Assembly: GCF_011603255.1 (NCBI RefSeq)
Contig: NZ_JAANCM010000008.1
Coordinates: 62,001-126,000 of the forward strand
Direction: 5' to 3'
DNA length: 64,000 nt
Source of the DNA: Ferranicluibacter rubi
GTDB lineage: Bacteria > Pseudomonadota > Alphaproteobacteria > Rhizobiales > Rhizobiaceae
Position 1 is the stretch's first letter, and each line of letters starts with the position of its first letter. This document shows, one piece after another, positions 9,057 to 17,748 of this stretch. The position numbers and the translations under genes are program-made. The notes beneath the pieces are model-generated. The model saw only the letters and a list, made by a program, of their open reading frames with translations. It ran no database searches and had not been told where the DNA came from.

Positions 9057-9940
9057 TCGCGCTTCTCCTAGAACCCTTCGGATACGGCTATATGACGAAC
9101 GCCATGTGGGTCAGTGCCCTCGTCGGTGGCGTCTGCGCCTTCCTGTCCGCCTATCTCATGCTGAAGGGCTGGTCGCTGATCGGCGACGCGCTGAGCCATT
9201 CCGTCGTTCCCGGCGTCGCCGGCGCCTACATGCTGGGCCTGCCCTTCGCGCTCGGCGCCTTCATCTCGGGCGGCCTCGCTGCCGCGGCCATGCTGTTCCT
9301 CTCGGAGCGCTCGGGGCTGAAGGTGGACGTCGTGATCGGCATCATCTTCACCTCCTTCTTCGGCCTCGGCCTGTTCATGATCTCGATGAACCCCGTGGGC
9401 GTCAGCGTCCAGACCATCACCTTCGGCAACATCCTCGCCATCACGCCCGAGGACACGCTGCAACTCGCCATTATCGGCTTCGTCTGCCTCGCGGTGCTGC
9501 TCGCCAAGTGGAAGGACCTGATGGTCACCTTCTTCGACGAGAACCACGCCCGCTCGATCGGTCTGCGGCCCGGCCTCCTCAAGGCGGTGTTCTTCATGCT
9601 TCTGTCCGCCGCGGTGGTCGCGGCCATGCAGACGGTCGGCGCCTTTCTCGTCATCGCCATGGTGGTGACGCCAGGCGCGACGGCCTATCTCCTCTGCGAC
9701 CGCTTTCCCCGCCTCATCGCGCTCTCCGTGGCGATCGGCACCGCCACGAGCTTCGTCGGCGCCTATGCCAGCTACTTTCTCGACGGGGCGACGGGCGGCA
9801 TCATCGTGGTGCTCCAGACGCTGATCTTCCTCCTCGCCTTCACCTTTGCGCCGAAGCACGGCATCCTCGCCGCACGGCGGCGCGCCCGACGCGTGGAGCC
9901 CCACCCCGGCGAGCCTGCCGGAGGGGAGGGCGCATCATGA
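9053..9940 (+). CDS. sitC: Mn/Fe ABC transporter permease SitC
   Basis: An integral membrane protein of the ABC-3 (ZnuB/MntC) family with 295 residues and about 8 hydrophobic segments. Family landmarks are [19 protein letters not shown] near the N-terminus and [20 protein letters not shown] in the last third. The start overlaps the sitB stop by 4 bases and the end overlaps sitD by 4 bases, so the operon is tightly coupled. It forms the channel together with SitD. Confidence 0.9.
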   Translation: MIALLLEPFGYGYMTNAMWVSALVGGVCAFLSAYLMLKGWSLIGDALSHSVVPGVAGAYMLGLPFALGAFISGGLAAAAMLFLSERSGLKVDVVIGIIFTSFFGLGLFMISMNPVGVSVQTITFGNILAITPEDTLQLAIIGFVCLAVLLAKWKDLMVTFFDENHARSIGLRPGLLKAVFFMLLSAAVVAAMQTVGAFLVIAMVVTPGATAYLLCDRFPRLIALSVAIGTATSFVGAYASYFLDGATGGIIVVLQTLIFLLAFTFAPKHGILAARRRARRVEPHPGEPAGGEGAS

Positions 9941-10782
9941 GCCTCGAAACCCTTCTCCTGCCGTTCCAGCTGTCCTTCATGCAGAACGCCTTCCTGATCT
10001 GCTTGATCGTGTCGGTGCCGACGGCGCTCCTGTCCTGCTTCCTCGTCCTCAAGGGCTGGGCGCTGATGGGCGACGCGGTGAGCCATGCCGTGCTGCCGGG
10101 CGTGGTCCTGGCCTGGATCCTCGGCCTGCCTCTCCTGGTCGGAGCCTTCGCCGCCGGCATGGTCTGCTCGGTGGCGACGGGCTATCTCTCGGACAACAGC
10201 CGGGTGAAGCGCGACACGGTGATAGGCGTCGTGTTTTCCGGCATGTTCGGGCTCGGCATCGTCCTCTACACCGCGATCACGACGAACGAGCATCTCGACC
10301 ACGTGCTCTTCGGCAACCTCCTCGGCGTCGGCCTGCCCGATCTCGCGACATCCGGCACCATCGCGCTCGTCGTTTCGCTCGTCCTGATCCTGAAATGGAA
10401 GGATTTCCTGCTGCATGCCTTCGATCCCGCGCAGGCGCGGGTCTCGGGCCTGCGCACGGGATGGCTGCACTACGGGCTCCTGACGCTCCTGTCGCTGACC
10501 ATCGTTGCCACGCTCACCTCGGTCGGGCTGATCCTGGCGGTAGCCCTGCTCGTCACGCCCGGCGCCATCGCTTTCCTCGTCACGCGCTCCTTTGGGCGGA
10601 TGCTGGCCGCCTCCGTCGCCGTCTGCGCCGTCTCGATGGTGGCGGGAACCTATGCCAGCTTCTTCCTCGACAGCGCCCCGGCCCCGACCATCGTCCTCGT
10701 CCTCAGCACCCTGTTCGTCCTCGCGTTTCTCGGTCGCATCGCCGCCGTCCGGTCGGGCGCCCGCGCCGACACCCCGGCCTGA
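9937..10782 (+). CDS. sitD: Mn/Fe ABC transporter permease SitD
   Basis: The second ABC-3 family permease has 281 residues from the ATG at 9937, which overlaps the sitC stop. The frame is open far upstream, but that part is only an overlap with sitB and sitC. It has the same landmarks as SitC (LKGWALMGDAVSHAVLPGV; TSVGLILAVALLVTPGAIAFL), so the pair is an ancient duplication. It completes the SitABCD importer. Confidence 0.9.
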   Translation: MSLETLLLPFQLSFMQNAFLICLIVSVPTALLSCFLVLKGWALMGDAVSHAVLPGVVLAWILGLPLLVGAFAAGMVCSVATGYLSDNSRVKRDTVIGVVFSGMFGLGIVLYTAITTNEHLDHVLFGNLLGVGLPDLATSGTIALVVSLVLILKWKDFLLHAFDPAQARVSGLRTGWLHYGLLTLLSLTIVATLTSVGLILAVALLVTPGAIAFLVTRSFGRMLAASVAVCAVSMVAGTYASFFLDSAPAPTIVLVLSTLFVLAFLGRIAAVRSGARADTPA

Positions 10783-10789
10783 TGACACT

Positions 10790-10816
10790 GGCCCTCCGGC
10801 CGTCGCCGGAAGGGCC
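10790..10816 (+). terminator. Hairpin after sitD
   Basis: GGCCCTCCGGC and GCCGGAAGGGCC pair around a 4-base CGTC loop with one bulged base, starting 8 bases after the sitD stop. There is no T run, so it may work as a transcript end stabiliser or a weak terminator. Confidence 0.5.
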
Positions 10817-10892
10817 TATCGACCAAGCCAGATGGGACGATTTTTAAGGATACATTTTAACACTCTTAAATTCATTGCGCTCATACTGATTC

Positions 10893-11651
10893 GTGTTGAT
10901 GACGGTGGTTTTGATGCGTCGTGTAATTCAGAAGTCCCTTTTGATGGGCCTGCTTTCGATTGTTGCTTCCTTGGCTCTTTCGTTCGCCATCGTTCCATTG
11001 CTCGGAGGTCAGGTGGCGGGCGCAGGTCTGTTCATGACGATCTTCTGCCCCTTGGCGATATCGATCCCAGCCTCGGCATTCCATTTTAGCCAGTCGGAAA
11101 AAATTCGACGGGCCGAAGCCACGACGACCGAAGCTTTGCAAAAGCTTGCGGATGCCTATGACGCCCTTCGATTCCAGTCTCGCAGAGATGGCCTTACAGG
11201 CATTCTCAACCGGACCGCATTCCTGGAAGACCTGGAGGCAGCCCGTCAACAGGGCGTAGCCGGTGCGTTGCTGTTTCTGGACCTGGATTATTTCAAGTCG
11301 ATCAATGATCGGTATGGTCACGCAACCGGTGATGAAGCCCTCCGGTGTATTGGCCGGATCCTGACCCGCTATCAGTCACAATCCGATTTCGCGGGACGTC
11401 TCGGCGGAGAAGAATTCGGGCTTTTTCAAAGCGATATGACGTTCGAGGACATGCTTGATCGGAGCGAAGAGATCCGGGAGGAGATCACCCGTGTTGTCTT
11501 CTTTTCACCCTCGGGCTCCGAAGTGCGGATATCCGCGAGCATAGGCGCGTGTCTTTGCAAGCCGGGTTTTGATCCAGCGGGCTGCCTGAAGGCTGCAGAC
11601 GAAAACCTCTTTCAGGCTAAGGCCCTCGGCCGGAACCGGGTCATCGCGTGA
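10893..11651 (+). CDS. Membrane-anchored diguanylate cyclase (GGDEF)
   Basis: The protein has 252 residues from a GTG; ATGs at 10899 and 10914 are equally possible. Two hydrophobic segments (about 15-37 and 42-62) form a membrane anchor. A short coiled linker (about 66-95) precedes a GGDEF domain that starts RRDGLTGILNRTAF and carries GGEEF at 171-175, an active variant. The product-inhibition I-site (RxxD five residues before GGEEF) reads SQSD here, so feedback control is probably absent. It would make cyclic di-GMP. There is no sensory domain beyond the short membrane part, and no partner gene nearby. Confidence 0.88.
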   Translation: MLMTVVLMRRVIQKSLLMGLLSIVASLALSFAIVPLLGGQVAGAGLFMTIFCPLAISIPASAFHFSQSEKIRRAEATTTEALQKLADAYDALRFQSRRDGLTGILNRTAFLEDLEAARQQGVAGALLFLDLDYFKSINDRYGHATGDEALRCIGRILTRYQSQSDFAGRLGGEEFGLFQSDMTFEDMLDRSEEIREEITRVVFFSPSGSEVRISASIGACLCKPGFDPAGCLKAADENLFQAKALGRNRVIA

Positions 11652-11877
11652 CCGAACGCATGAACAGCTTCTGATCTTTATATACGCCAAGGCTACGGAT
11701 TTCGCTGCCGGTGTCGCTGGCGCTGTAGATGGTGAACACGCCGTGCGGCGCGTCTCCGCCGCTGTCATCCTCAGGCTTTGAGGCACGAGCCTTTTCATAG
11801 ATCGGCAGTCTCAACAACGGCTTGCAAGAGCCGCGGATTTCTGCATAAACATGAGTATTGCGTTCACCTTTATAAGG
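11641..11877 (-). pseudogene. Decayed gene fragment, function unknown
   Basis: On the minus strand, 78 codons run without an ATG from an in-frame stop (11878-11880) to a TGA that overlaps the end of the GGDEF gene. The product looks protein-like (APHGVFTIYSASDTGSEIRS, then LGVYKDQKLFMRSVTR) with alternating polar and hydrophobic strands. Just upstream, a different frame (about 11870-11960) also reads plausibly (FDIAAVERSTGDLIKVNAIL), which suggests a frameshift near 11870. I do not recognise the family. Confidence 0.35.
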
Positions 11878-11880
11878 TCA

Positions 11881-12148
11881 CCCGTCGATCTCTCTACGGC
11901 AGCTATATCGAAGGTCTGGACATCGCAGTTCGGAGATCCTCTGACCGTGCGGCTTGGAGATGACCAACCTCGCTAACAAGGCTTACTGACAAAATAGCTA
12001 CTATCTCGGAGCGCCAAGGACAGTGGCATTTTCAATCCAGAAGCAATTCTGATCGTCGCAATCGCGAACGGTCCCTTCTGCAGACTGTGGTGGAAACGTT
12101 GGGGTTACAGATTGGTGTTTTCGGAGCCTGAAACCGGGCGGACTTTTC
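11881..12148. other. Intergenic, no supported gene
   Basis: Together with the fragment before it, this is a 500-base stretch between the GGDEF and PepSY genes. Both strands have short open frames near 12001-12183, but none has a ribosome site or recognisable family. It should contain the promoter of the PepSY gene; no clear iron-responsive box was seen. Confidence 0.35.
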
Positions 12149-13372
12149 ATGCTTAGCCTTTCACGCCAGTTCTGGGTTCTCATTCACCGCTGGGCAGGCC
12201 TCACCATTGCCCTCTTCCTCATCGTGGCTGGGGCGACGGGCGTTCTGTTGCCATTTGAAAAAGACCTTCGAACGATGGTCGAGCGCCTCATGTTCGACGT
12301 GCAGGCGCCTCTTCCCGGGGCAAGACCGCTGGATGCTATTGTGCTCGCTGATCTTGTCGAACGGCAAACGGGTGGCAAGGTTCTGTTTCTTCCGCTTTCC
12401 GTGCCAGCGGACCGTATTATGAGTTTCAGCGTCGGTCCCGTCGATACGAACCATCCGCTTCCTTTCGATATGGTTTGGAGCGATCCCTACACCGGCACTG
12501 TGAAATTGAAATTTCGCAGCGGCGTGCTGGCCGACGGGCCTCAGAATATCGTGCCTTTCATCTACCGGCTCCACTACAGCTTGGCCGCAGGCGACTGGGG
12601 TATTGCGGCTTTCGGCGTGGCCGCACTGGTCTGGACGGTCGATTGTTTCGTCGGTTTCTATCTGACGCTGCCCATGCGGAAAAAGACGGAACCCAAGCGA
12701 CGCGCGGGAAAATCCTGGTGGGCGCGGTGGAAGCCTGCATGGAAGATCCGCAAAGGCGTTCGAGGCCACAAGCTGAATTTCGACCTGCATCGCGCCGGAG
12801 GGCTTTGGCTCTGGCCGTTCCTGTTCGTCTTTGCCTGGACAAGTGTCGGTTTCAACCTGCCCAGCGTCCATCGTCCCGTCATGAGCGTCCTCGGCGCCTC
12901 CGACGACATGCCGCCGACGGGAACCCGGGAGCACCTGCTAGAGCCGCCCATCGGGTTGCCGGCAGCACGGGAGATGGCGCGCAGTCTGATGCAGACGGAA
13001 GCCGAGAAGCGACATTTCACGATCGAGGACGAGGGCTACATCTTCTACGATCAGGACCATGGTCTCTATCGCTACAGCGCCCATACCTCCCTCGATCCGG
13101 CTGACGACGTTGCGCAGACCGGCCTCTGGCTGAGTGCCGTCGATGGAAAACTTTCACGGTTTGAATCGCCGACCGACGGAACGATGGCCGATAAAACCAT
13201 GAACTGGATGTACATGCTCCACATGGCGCATGTGTTTGGTCTGCCCTACAAAATCCTTGTCTCGCTGACGGGCGGGATGGTGACCATCCTCAGTCTGACC
13301 GGCGTATTGATCTGGATGAAGAAGCGATCCGCAAAACGGCAACGTGGACGAGGGACAGCATCGCCGGCCTGA
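12149..13372 (+). CDS. PepSY-associated membrane protein
   Basis: The protein has 407 residues and four membrane segments (about 12-35, 145-172, 215-235 and 365-388) with long periplasmic loops, the PepSY_TM architecture. Landmarks are FWVLIHRWAGL at the N-terminus, FIYRLHYSL before the second segment, LHRAGGLWLWPFLF before the third and MYMLHMAHVFGLPYK before the fourth. The conserved His residues at membrane edges are typical. Such proteins are often encoded with TonB receptors and are thought to reduce or release iron from siderophores. A second homologue is at 46972. No partner gene is adjacent. Confidence 0.82.
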   Translation: MLSLSRQFWVLIHRWAGLTIALFLIVAGATGVLLPFEKDLRTMVERLMFDVQAPLPGARPLDAIVLADLVERQTGGKVLFLPLSVPADRIMSFSVGPVDTNHPLPFDMVWSDPYTGTVKLKFRSGVLADGPQNIVPFIYRLHYSLAAGDWGIAAFGVAALVWTVDCFVGFYLTLPMRKKTEPKRRAGKSWWARWKPAWKIRKGVRGHKLNFDLHRAGGLWLWPFLFVFAWTSVGFNLPSVHRPVMSVLGASDDMPPTGTREHLLEPPIGLPAAREMARSLMQTEAEKRHFTIEDEGYIFYDQDHGLYRYSAHTSLDPADDVAQTGLWLSAVDGKLSRFESPTDGTMADKTMNWMYMLHMAHVFGLPYKILVSLTGGMVTILSLTGVLIWMKKRSAKRQRGRGTASPA

Positions 13373-13582
13373 ACCTCTCAACGGCGATCGCCATCTCGTG
13401 GAACACCACCCAACGCGGCCGGCCCGTCGCCGACCAGCGAAGATCTCAACGCTGCAAGCGGGCCAGCATAGCGTTTTGATATACTCACATAACGTATGAT
13501 AATAAGAAGATGTGCTTTCTCGATTGAACCCTCGACGAAGGCCCCACATACTCTGTGTCATAACAATGACAAAGAGGGTAAC

Positions 13583-14581
13583 ATGTTTAAATCTAACATC
13601 ATTCTGGCGCACGCCTATCGCCTCTCCACGTCCGCCATGGCCGGGCTCCTCGTCCTCTGCATGGGCTCGGCCAGCGCTGAAACGCTCCGGCTCGCCCATG
13701 CATCGAGCTCGAAGAGCCTGATCCAGGAAGCTGTCGTCATGTTCGCCGATACGCTGGCCAAGGAAACGAAGGACGGACTGACGGTGCAGATTTTTCCTGA
13801 TGGTCAGTTGGGCGACGAAGGGCCGATTGCGGATGGCGTCGGCTCCGGTTCGATCGACATCGGCCTCGGCGGCGTTGCCGATGCGATCGATCCCAAACTG
13901 AACGTCGTCACCTTGCCGTTCCTGTTCTCGGATGCCAAGGCGGCACATGCCTTTCTCGACGGGCCGGTGGGCAAGAAGGTCTTCGACACCGGTGCCGACA
14001 ACGGCTTCAAGATGCTCGGTGCGCTCGACTCCGGCTTCCGCCAGTTCGCGACCGTCAGCACCTCCATCGCCACGCCCGCGGACATGAAGGGTCTGAAGCT
14101 GCGCACCCCGCCGAACCCGGTCATTCTCACGACCATCGAACAGCTGGGCGCCTTGCCGCAGTCGCTGCCGTTCGGCGAAGTCTACACATCGTTGCAGTCG
14201 CATGTCGTTGACGGCGTCGAGCCGGAAATCCGCGATTTCGCGGACCAGAAATGGTATGAAAGCGCGAAGTTCCTGTCGGTCTCGAACTACATCTGGACGC
14301 CGAACTACTGGTTCATGAACAAGGAACGTTTCGACGGCCTGAGCCCGGAGAACCAGGCTGCCGTCCTCAAGGCTGTCGATGTAACGACTGCCTGGTATCG
14401 CGGCAGGCTCGATGACGTCTACGCAAAGGTCATCGAGGACCTCAAGTCCAAGGGCGTGACGGTGACGACGGTGGATGCGGGACCGTTCCGGGCCATGGTC
14501 GATCCCGTTTATGCGAAATTCGGAGCCGAATGGGGTGCGGACTTCGTGTCGTCCGTTCGCACGGCCGCCGCCGGCCGATAA
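13583..14581 (+). CDS. TRAP transporter substrate-binding protein, DctP family
   Basis: A periplasmic solute-binding protein of 332 residues, started at the ATG at 13583 (GAGGG 4-8 bases upstream). The signal peptide is about 1-32 (ending GSASA). Family landmarks are IFPDGQLGDEGP, the segment MKGLKLRTPPNPV around the conserved Arg that binds a carboxylate, and SLPFGEVYTSLQSHVVDGVE. It therefore probably binds an organic acid. It is followed by DctQ and DctM genes and an aminotransferase, so an amino or keto acid is a reasonable guess. Confidence 0.9.
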   Translation: MFKSNIILAHAYRLSTSAMAGLLVLCMGSASAETLRLAHASSSKSLIQEAVVMFADTLAKETKDGLTVQIFPDGQLGDEGPIADGVGSGSIDIGLGGVADAIDPKLNVVTLPFLFSDAKAAHAFLDGPVGKKVFDTGADNGFKMLGALDSGFRQFATVSTSIATPADMKGLKLRTPPNPVILTTIEQLGALPQSLPFGEVYTSLQSHVVDGVEPEIRDFADQKWYESAKFLSVSNYIWTPNYWFMNKERFDGLSPENQAAVLKAVDVTTAWYRGRLDDVYAKVIEDLKSKGVTVTTVDAGPFRAMVDPVYAKFGAEWGADFVSSVRTAAAGR

Positions 14582-14591
14582 TCAAAGCCTG

Positions 14592-14623
14592 CAGAACGCC
14601 CGAGCGATCATTCGGGGGTTCTG
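14592..14623 (+). terminator. Hairpin between dctP and dctQ genes
   Basis: CAGAAC-G-CCCGA pairs with TTCGGG-G-GTTCTG, with one internal mismatch, 10 bases after the dctP stop and 44 bases before dctQ. There is no strong T run. It is placed where partial termination or RNA stabilisation would give excess binding protein over membrane subunits. Confidence 0.45.
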
Positions 14624-14666
14624 TGTCGCCTGATTGTGAACTCCTCCCTCCTATCCTGGAAACCCC

Positions 14667-15131
14667 ATGAAACACCTCGCGTCTTCAGCGGTTCTGGTGA
14701 TGACGGTCATTGGCGTCCTGGTCGTCGTCGGCTTGATCCTGTCCACGGGTCTTGGCGCCGTCGGACGATACCTCGGCCTGTCCGGCATCACATGGTCGTT
14801 CGAAATGGTCGGCATCCTGTTCCTGTGGACCACGGCCATCGGTGCCGTTCTCTCTGAGGTCGCCGGTGAGAACGTCTCCATCGACGGCAACACCTCGACA
14901 AGCGGCCGCAATCGCTGGTTCCGCATCTATCACAACCTCGTTCTTCTGAGCGTGGCTGCCGCCTTTCTCTGGAGCGGCCGGGCGATGCTGGCCCGCACGG
15001 GTTTCGTGCCCACGCCGGTGATGCGCGCACCCAGCTGGACCGTTCAGAGCATCATCGTCTTCATGGGAGCGACGCTGGCCGTCATCGCCCTGGCACGTAT
15101 CGTTTCAGCCTTCCGGGAGCGCGCTCGATGA
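14667..15131 (+). CDS. TRAP transporter small membrane subunit, DctQ family
   Basis: The protein has 154 residues and four hydrophobic segments. The DctQ landmarks TWSFEMVGILFLWTTAIGAV and the following GENVSIDG are clear. It bridges the binding protein and the large permease. The stop overlaps the DctM start by 4 bases (ATGA). Confidence 0.88.
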   Translation: MKHLASSAVLVMTVIGVLVVVGLILSTGLGAVGRYLGLSGITWSFEMVGILFLWTTAIGAVLSEVAGENVSIDGNTSTSGRNRWFRIYHNLVLLSVAAAFLWSGRAMLARTGFVPTPVMRAPSWTVQSIIVFMGATLAVIALARIVSAFRERAR

Positions 15132-16414
15132 CTCTTCTCGTTCTTTTCGGCGTCTTCGCCGTAACGCTCTACACCGGTGTACCCGTCGCCTGGTCGATCG
15201 CGTTCTCCACGCTCGTCGTCATCTTCTGCGGTCTGGTTCCGTTGCCGCCGTCCTGGTTCGCCCAACAGGTCTACATGGGCGCCGATTCCATATCCCTCGC
15301 ATCCATTCCCCTGTTCCTCGTCGCCGGCGGCATCATGAACGAGGGTGGCCTGACACGCCGGATCATCGACCTTGCCAATGATATGTTCGGCTGGGTTAGG
15401 GGAGGTCTCGGCGTGGTCAACGTCGCGACCTGCATGATCTATGGTGGCATCACGGGATCCGCGACGGCCGATACGGGCGCGGTGGGTGCCATCATGATCC
15501 CGGCCATGGCCGAACGCGGCTATCCCCGCGACTTTTCGGCAGCCGTCACCGCTGCGGCCGGTACGCTCGGCATCATTCTGCCGCCCAGCGTGGTGATGAT
15601 CATGTACGGCGTCATCACCGATACCTCGATTGGCGGCCTGTTTGCCGCGGGCATCATTCCTGGCTTGATGCTGGCAATCACATTCGGGCTCACCGCCTGG
15701 TGGATCGGCGTCCGGGAGAACTTCCCGAAGTCGGACACCCGCCCGACGCTTTCGAGCTTCAGCCGGCATCTTGTTCGCGCCCTTCCGGCATTGATGATGC
15801 CGATCGCTGTGCTCAGCTCCATGCTGAGCGGACTGGCAACGACGACGGAGGCCGCTTTCGTCGCCGTCGTCTGGGCGCTGCTGGTGGGCGGCCTGCTCTA
15901 CCGGGAGATCACCTGGGCGGGTCTCTGGAAGATCGGGGTCGAGACGGTGCGTATGACCGGTGCGATCATGATCATCATGGCCGTCTCCGTGCCGTTTTCC
16001 TGGATCCTCACCGTCGAGCAGATCCCGCAATGGACGGCAGGACTGCTTCACGCCTGGGGTGCCGGTCCAACCATCACGATCCTTCTGATCCTGGCACTTT
16101 TGACCTTCGTCGGAACCTGGGCGGATCTCGGGCCGTCGCTGATCATCCTGGCACCGATCGTTCATCCGATCGGCGTCGAAGCCGGGCTGCAGCCGTATCA
16201 GCTCGGGCTGATCTTCACGATGGCACTCGGCATCGGCCTGTTCACGCCGCCGGTGGGCACCAACATCTTCGTCGTCTGCAATGTCGCCAAAGTGGGGGTG
16301 AACGCGGTCACGCGCAGGCTCATTCCGTTCTTCATCACCAGCAATATCTGCCTTCTGCTCGTCGCCTTCATTCCCGAGACGACGGAATGGCTGCCGCGCT
16401 ACTTCGGATTCTAG
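15128..16414 (+). CDS. TRAP transporter large permease, DctM family
   Basis: The protein has 428 residues and about 12 membrane segments. Landmarks are FLVAGGIMNEGGLTRRIIDL, GGITGSATADTGAVGAIMIP and the C-terminal GIGLFTPPVGTNIFVVCNV. It is the Na+-driven translocation subunit, completing a full TRAP set with the two genes upstream. An aminotransferase gene starts 34 bases downstream and is probably in the same transcript. Confidence 0.92.
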   Translation: MTLLVLFGVFAVTLYTGVPVAWSIAFSTLVVIFCGLVPLPPSWFAQQVYMGADSISLASIPLFLVAGGIMNEGGLTRRIIDLANDMFGWVRGGLGVVNVATCMIYGGITGSATADTGAVGAIMIPAMAERGYPRDFSAAVTAAAGTLGIILPPSVVMIMYGVITDTSIGGLFAAGIIPGLMLAITFGLTAWWIGVRENFPKSDTRPTLSSFSRHLVRALPALMMPIAVLSSMLSGLATTTEAAFVAVVWALLVGGLLYREITWAGLWKIGVETVRMTGAIMIIMAVSVPFSWILTVEQIPQWTAGLLHAWGAGPTITILLILALLTFVGTWADLGPSLIILAPIVHPIGVEAGLQPYQLGLIFTMALGIGLFTPPVGTNIFVVCNVAKVGVNAVTRRLIPFFITSNICLLLVAFIPETTEWLPRYFGF

Positions 16415-16448
16415 AGCCCGCAGCGGCACAACACATGGACACCCTACA

Positions 16449-17684
16449 ATGACCAAACATCTGGTTGGAGGTATCTCCAGCGCCGGCCGCGCCTTGCCTT
16501 GTCTCAACGGCGAACCCTTCCTCGCATGCCGCTCCGAGGGCGCCTATGTCTGGGACGGTGCGCAGCGCCGTTACATCGATACGGCGCTCGGTTTCGGCGC
16601 CACCGTGATCGGCCATGCCCACCCGGCGGTCGTCGAGGCGGTGACGGCCGCCGTGCGCAACGGACCGATGCCGGCTTTCGCCCATGACGGAGAAGAGGAA
16701 GCCGCCGCCTTGCTGACCTCGGCCACGAGACATCTCTCAAGCGCCATCTTCACGAATACCGGCAGCGAGGCGGTACATCTCGCCTGCCGGCTCGCGCGCG
16801 CAGCCACGGGGCGCACCCAGATCGCCAAGATGGCGGCCGGCTATGACGGGTGGTATGACGATGTTACGCTGGGACAGGCCGGCTCCGTCGATGCGGACAT
16901 GGTGGCAAATGCCAGACCGACACGCGAGCGCACCACCCTGCTGCGCTTCAACGACTTCGACGACGTCGATCGTCTGTTTGCGGAAAGTAACGACATCGCC
17001 GCCGTCATCGTGGAGCCCATGCTGGCCAATGCGGGGTGCATCCCGGCAGCGCCCGGCTATCTCGCTCATCTGGAAGCGACGGCGCGACGCCATGGGGCGC
17101 TGGTCATCCTCGATGAAGTGCTGATGGGCTTCCGCACGGGCTTCGGCCTTGCGGGACATGGCCTCGGCATTGAAGGTGACATTGCCACTGTCGGCAAGGC
17201 CATCGGCAGCGGCATCGCCGTTGCCGCCGTCGTCGGCCGCCCTGAGCTGATGGCGCTGGCCGAAGCGGGAGCGGTTATTCGTGCAGGCACCTATAGCGGC
17301 AATCCCGTTGCCACGGCGGCCGTGACAGCCACGTTCCGGCTTCTCAAGGATCTCGAATACGCCGCGCTTCAGGCGCGGGGCCATCGGTTGCGGCAGGAGA
17401 TCGGCACTGCGTTTTCTGATCAGGGCCTGACGGTGGCGACATCCGGGGAAGGCTCCGTCTTCACGATCTGGTTTTCCGATAGCGCACCCTCGACCTATGC
17501 GGAGGCAAAGGCCAAGGCAAGCGCCGCCCTGACGCTCAGGCTCCATGAGACCTTACGCCGTCGCGGACTGTTGATCATGCCGTTTGCTTTCGGCCGGCTT
17601 TACCTGTCCGATGCCCATTCCGATGCCGTCATTGGGGATATGGTCGGCATCTTCAGGGATGCGGCGCGTGACATGGCGGCGTGA
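16449..17684 (+). CDS. Class III PLP aminotransferase, glutamate-1-semialdehyde-aminomutase-like
   Basis: The protein has 411 residues. PLP-site features are FTNTGSEAVHLA (about 101-112, phosphate cup), ILDEVLMGFR (Asp222, pairs with the PLP nitrogen) and TVGKAIGSG (Lys250, Schiff base). The overall pattern (GTYSGNPVATAAVTATF) is closest to the GSAM-like branch rather than to ornithine or GABA transaminases. It lies just after a TRAP importer, so it probably deaminates or transaminates the imported compound, perhaps a beta-amino acid or aminated keto acid. It is not a likely haem-pathway HemL, given the context and sequence changes. Confidence 0.85.
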   Translation: MTKHLVGGISSAGRALPCLNGEPFLACRSEGAYVWDGAQRRYIDTALGFGATVIGHAHPAVVEAVTAAVRNGPMPAFAHDGEEEAAALLTSATRHLSSAIFTNTGSEAVHLACRLARAATGRTQIAKMAAGYDGWYDDVTLGQAGSVDADMVANARPTRERTTLLRFNDFDDVDRLFAESNDIAAVIVEPMLANAGCIPAAPGYLAHLEATARRHGALVILDEVLMGFRTGFGLAGHGLGIEGDIATVGKAIGSGIAVAAVVGRPELMALAEAGAVIRAGTYSGNPVATAAVTATFRLLKDLEYAALQARGHRLRQEIGTAFSDQGLTVATSGEGSVFTIWFSDSAPSTYAEAKAKASAALTLRLHETLRRRGLLIMPFAFGRLYLSDAHSDAVIGDMVGIFRDAARDMAA

Positions 17685-17748
17685 AACCGGTCGCATAAGT
17701 TTTCGTCCACGCGCCGATGATGGCGGCAGGCGCGTTCGGCTGATCCGG

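Noticed and set aside
8833-9936. Upstream extension of the sitD frame to 649 residues
   Set aside because: The extension only runs through sitB and sitC out of frame and reads as Arg-rich noise; sitD starts at 9937 overlapping the sitC stop.
15044-16507. Long minus-strand frame opposite DctM
   Set aside because: Charged low-complexity shadow of a 12-helix membrane protein gene.
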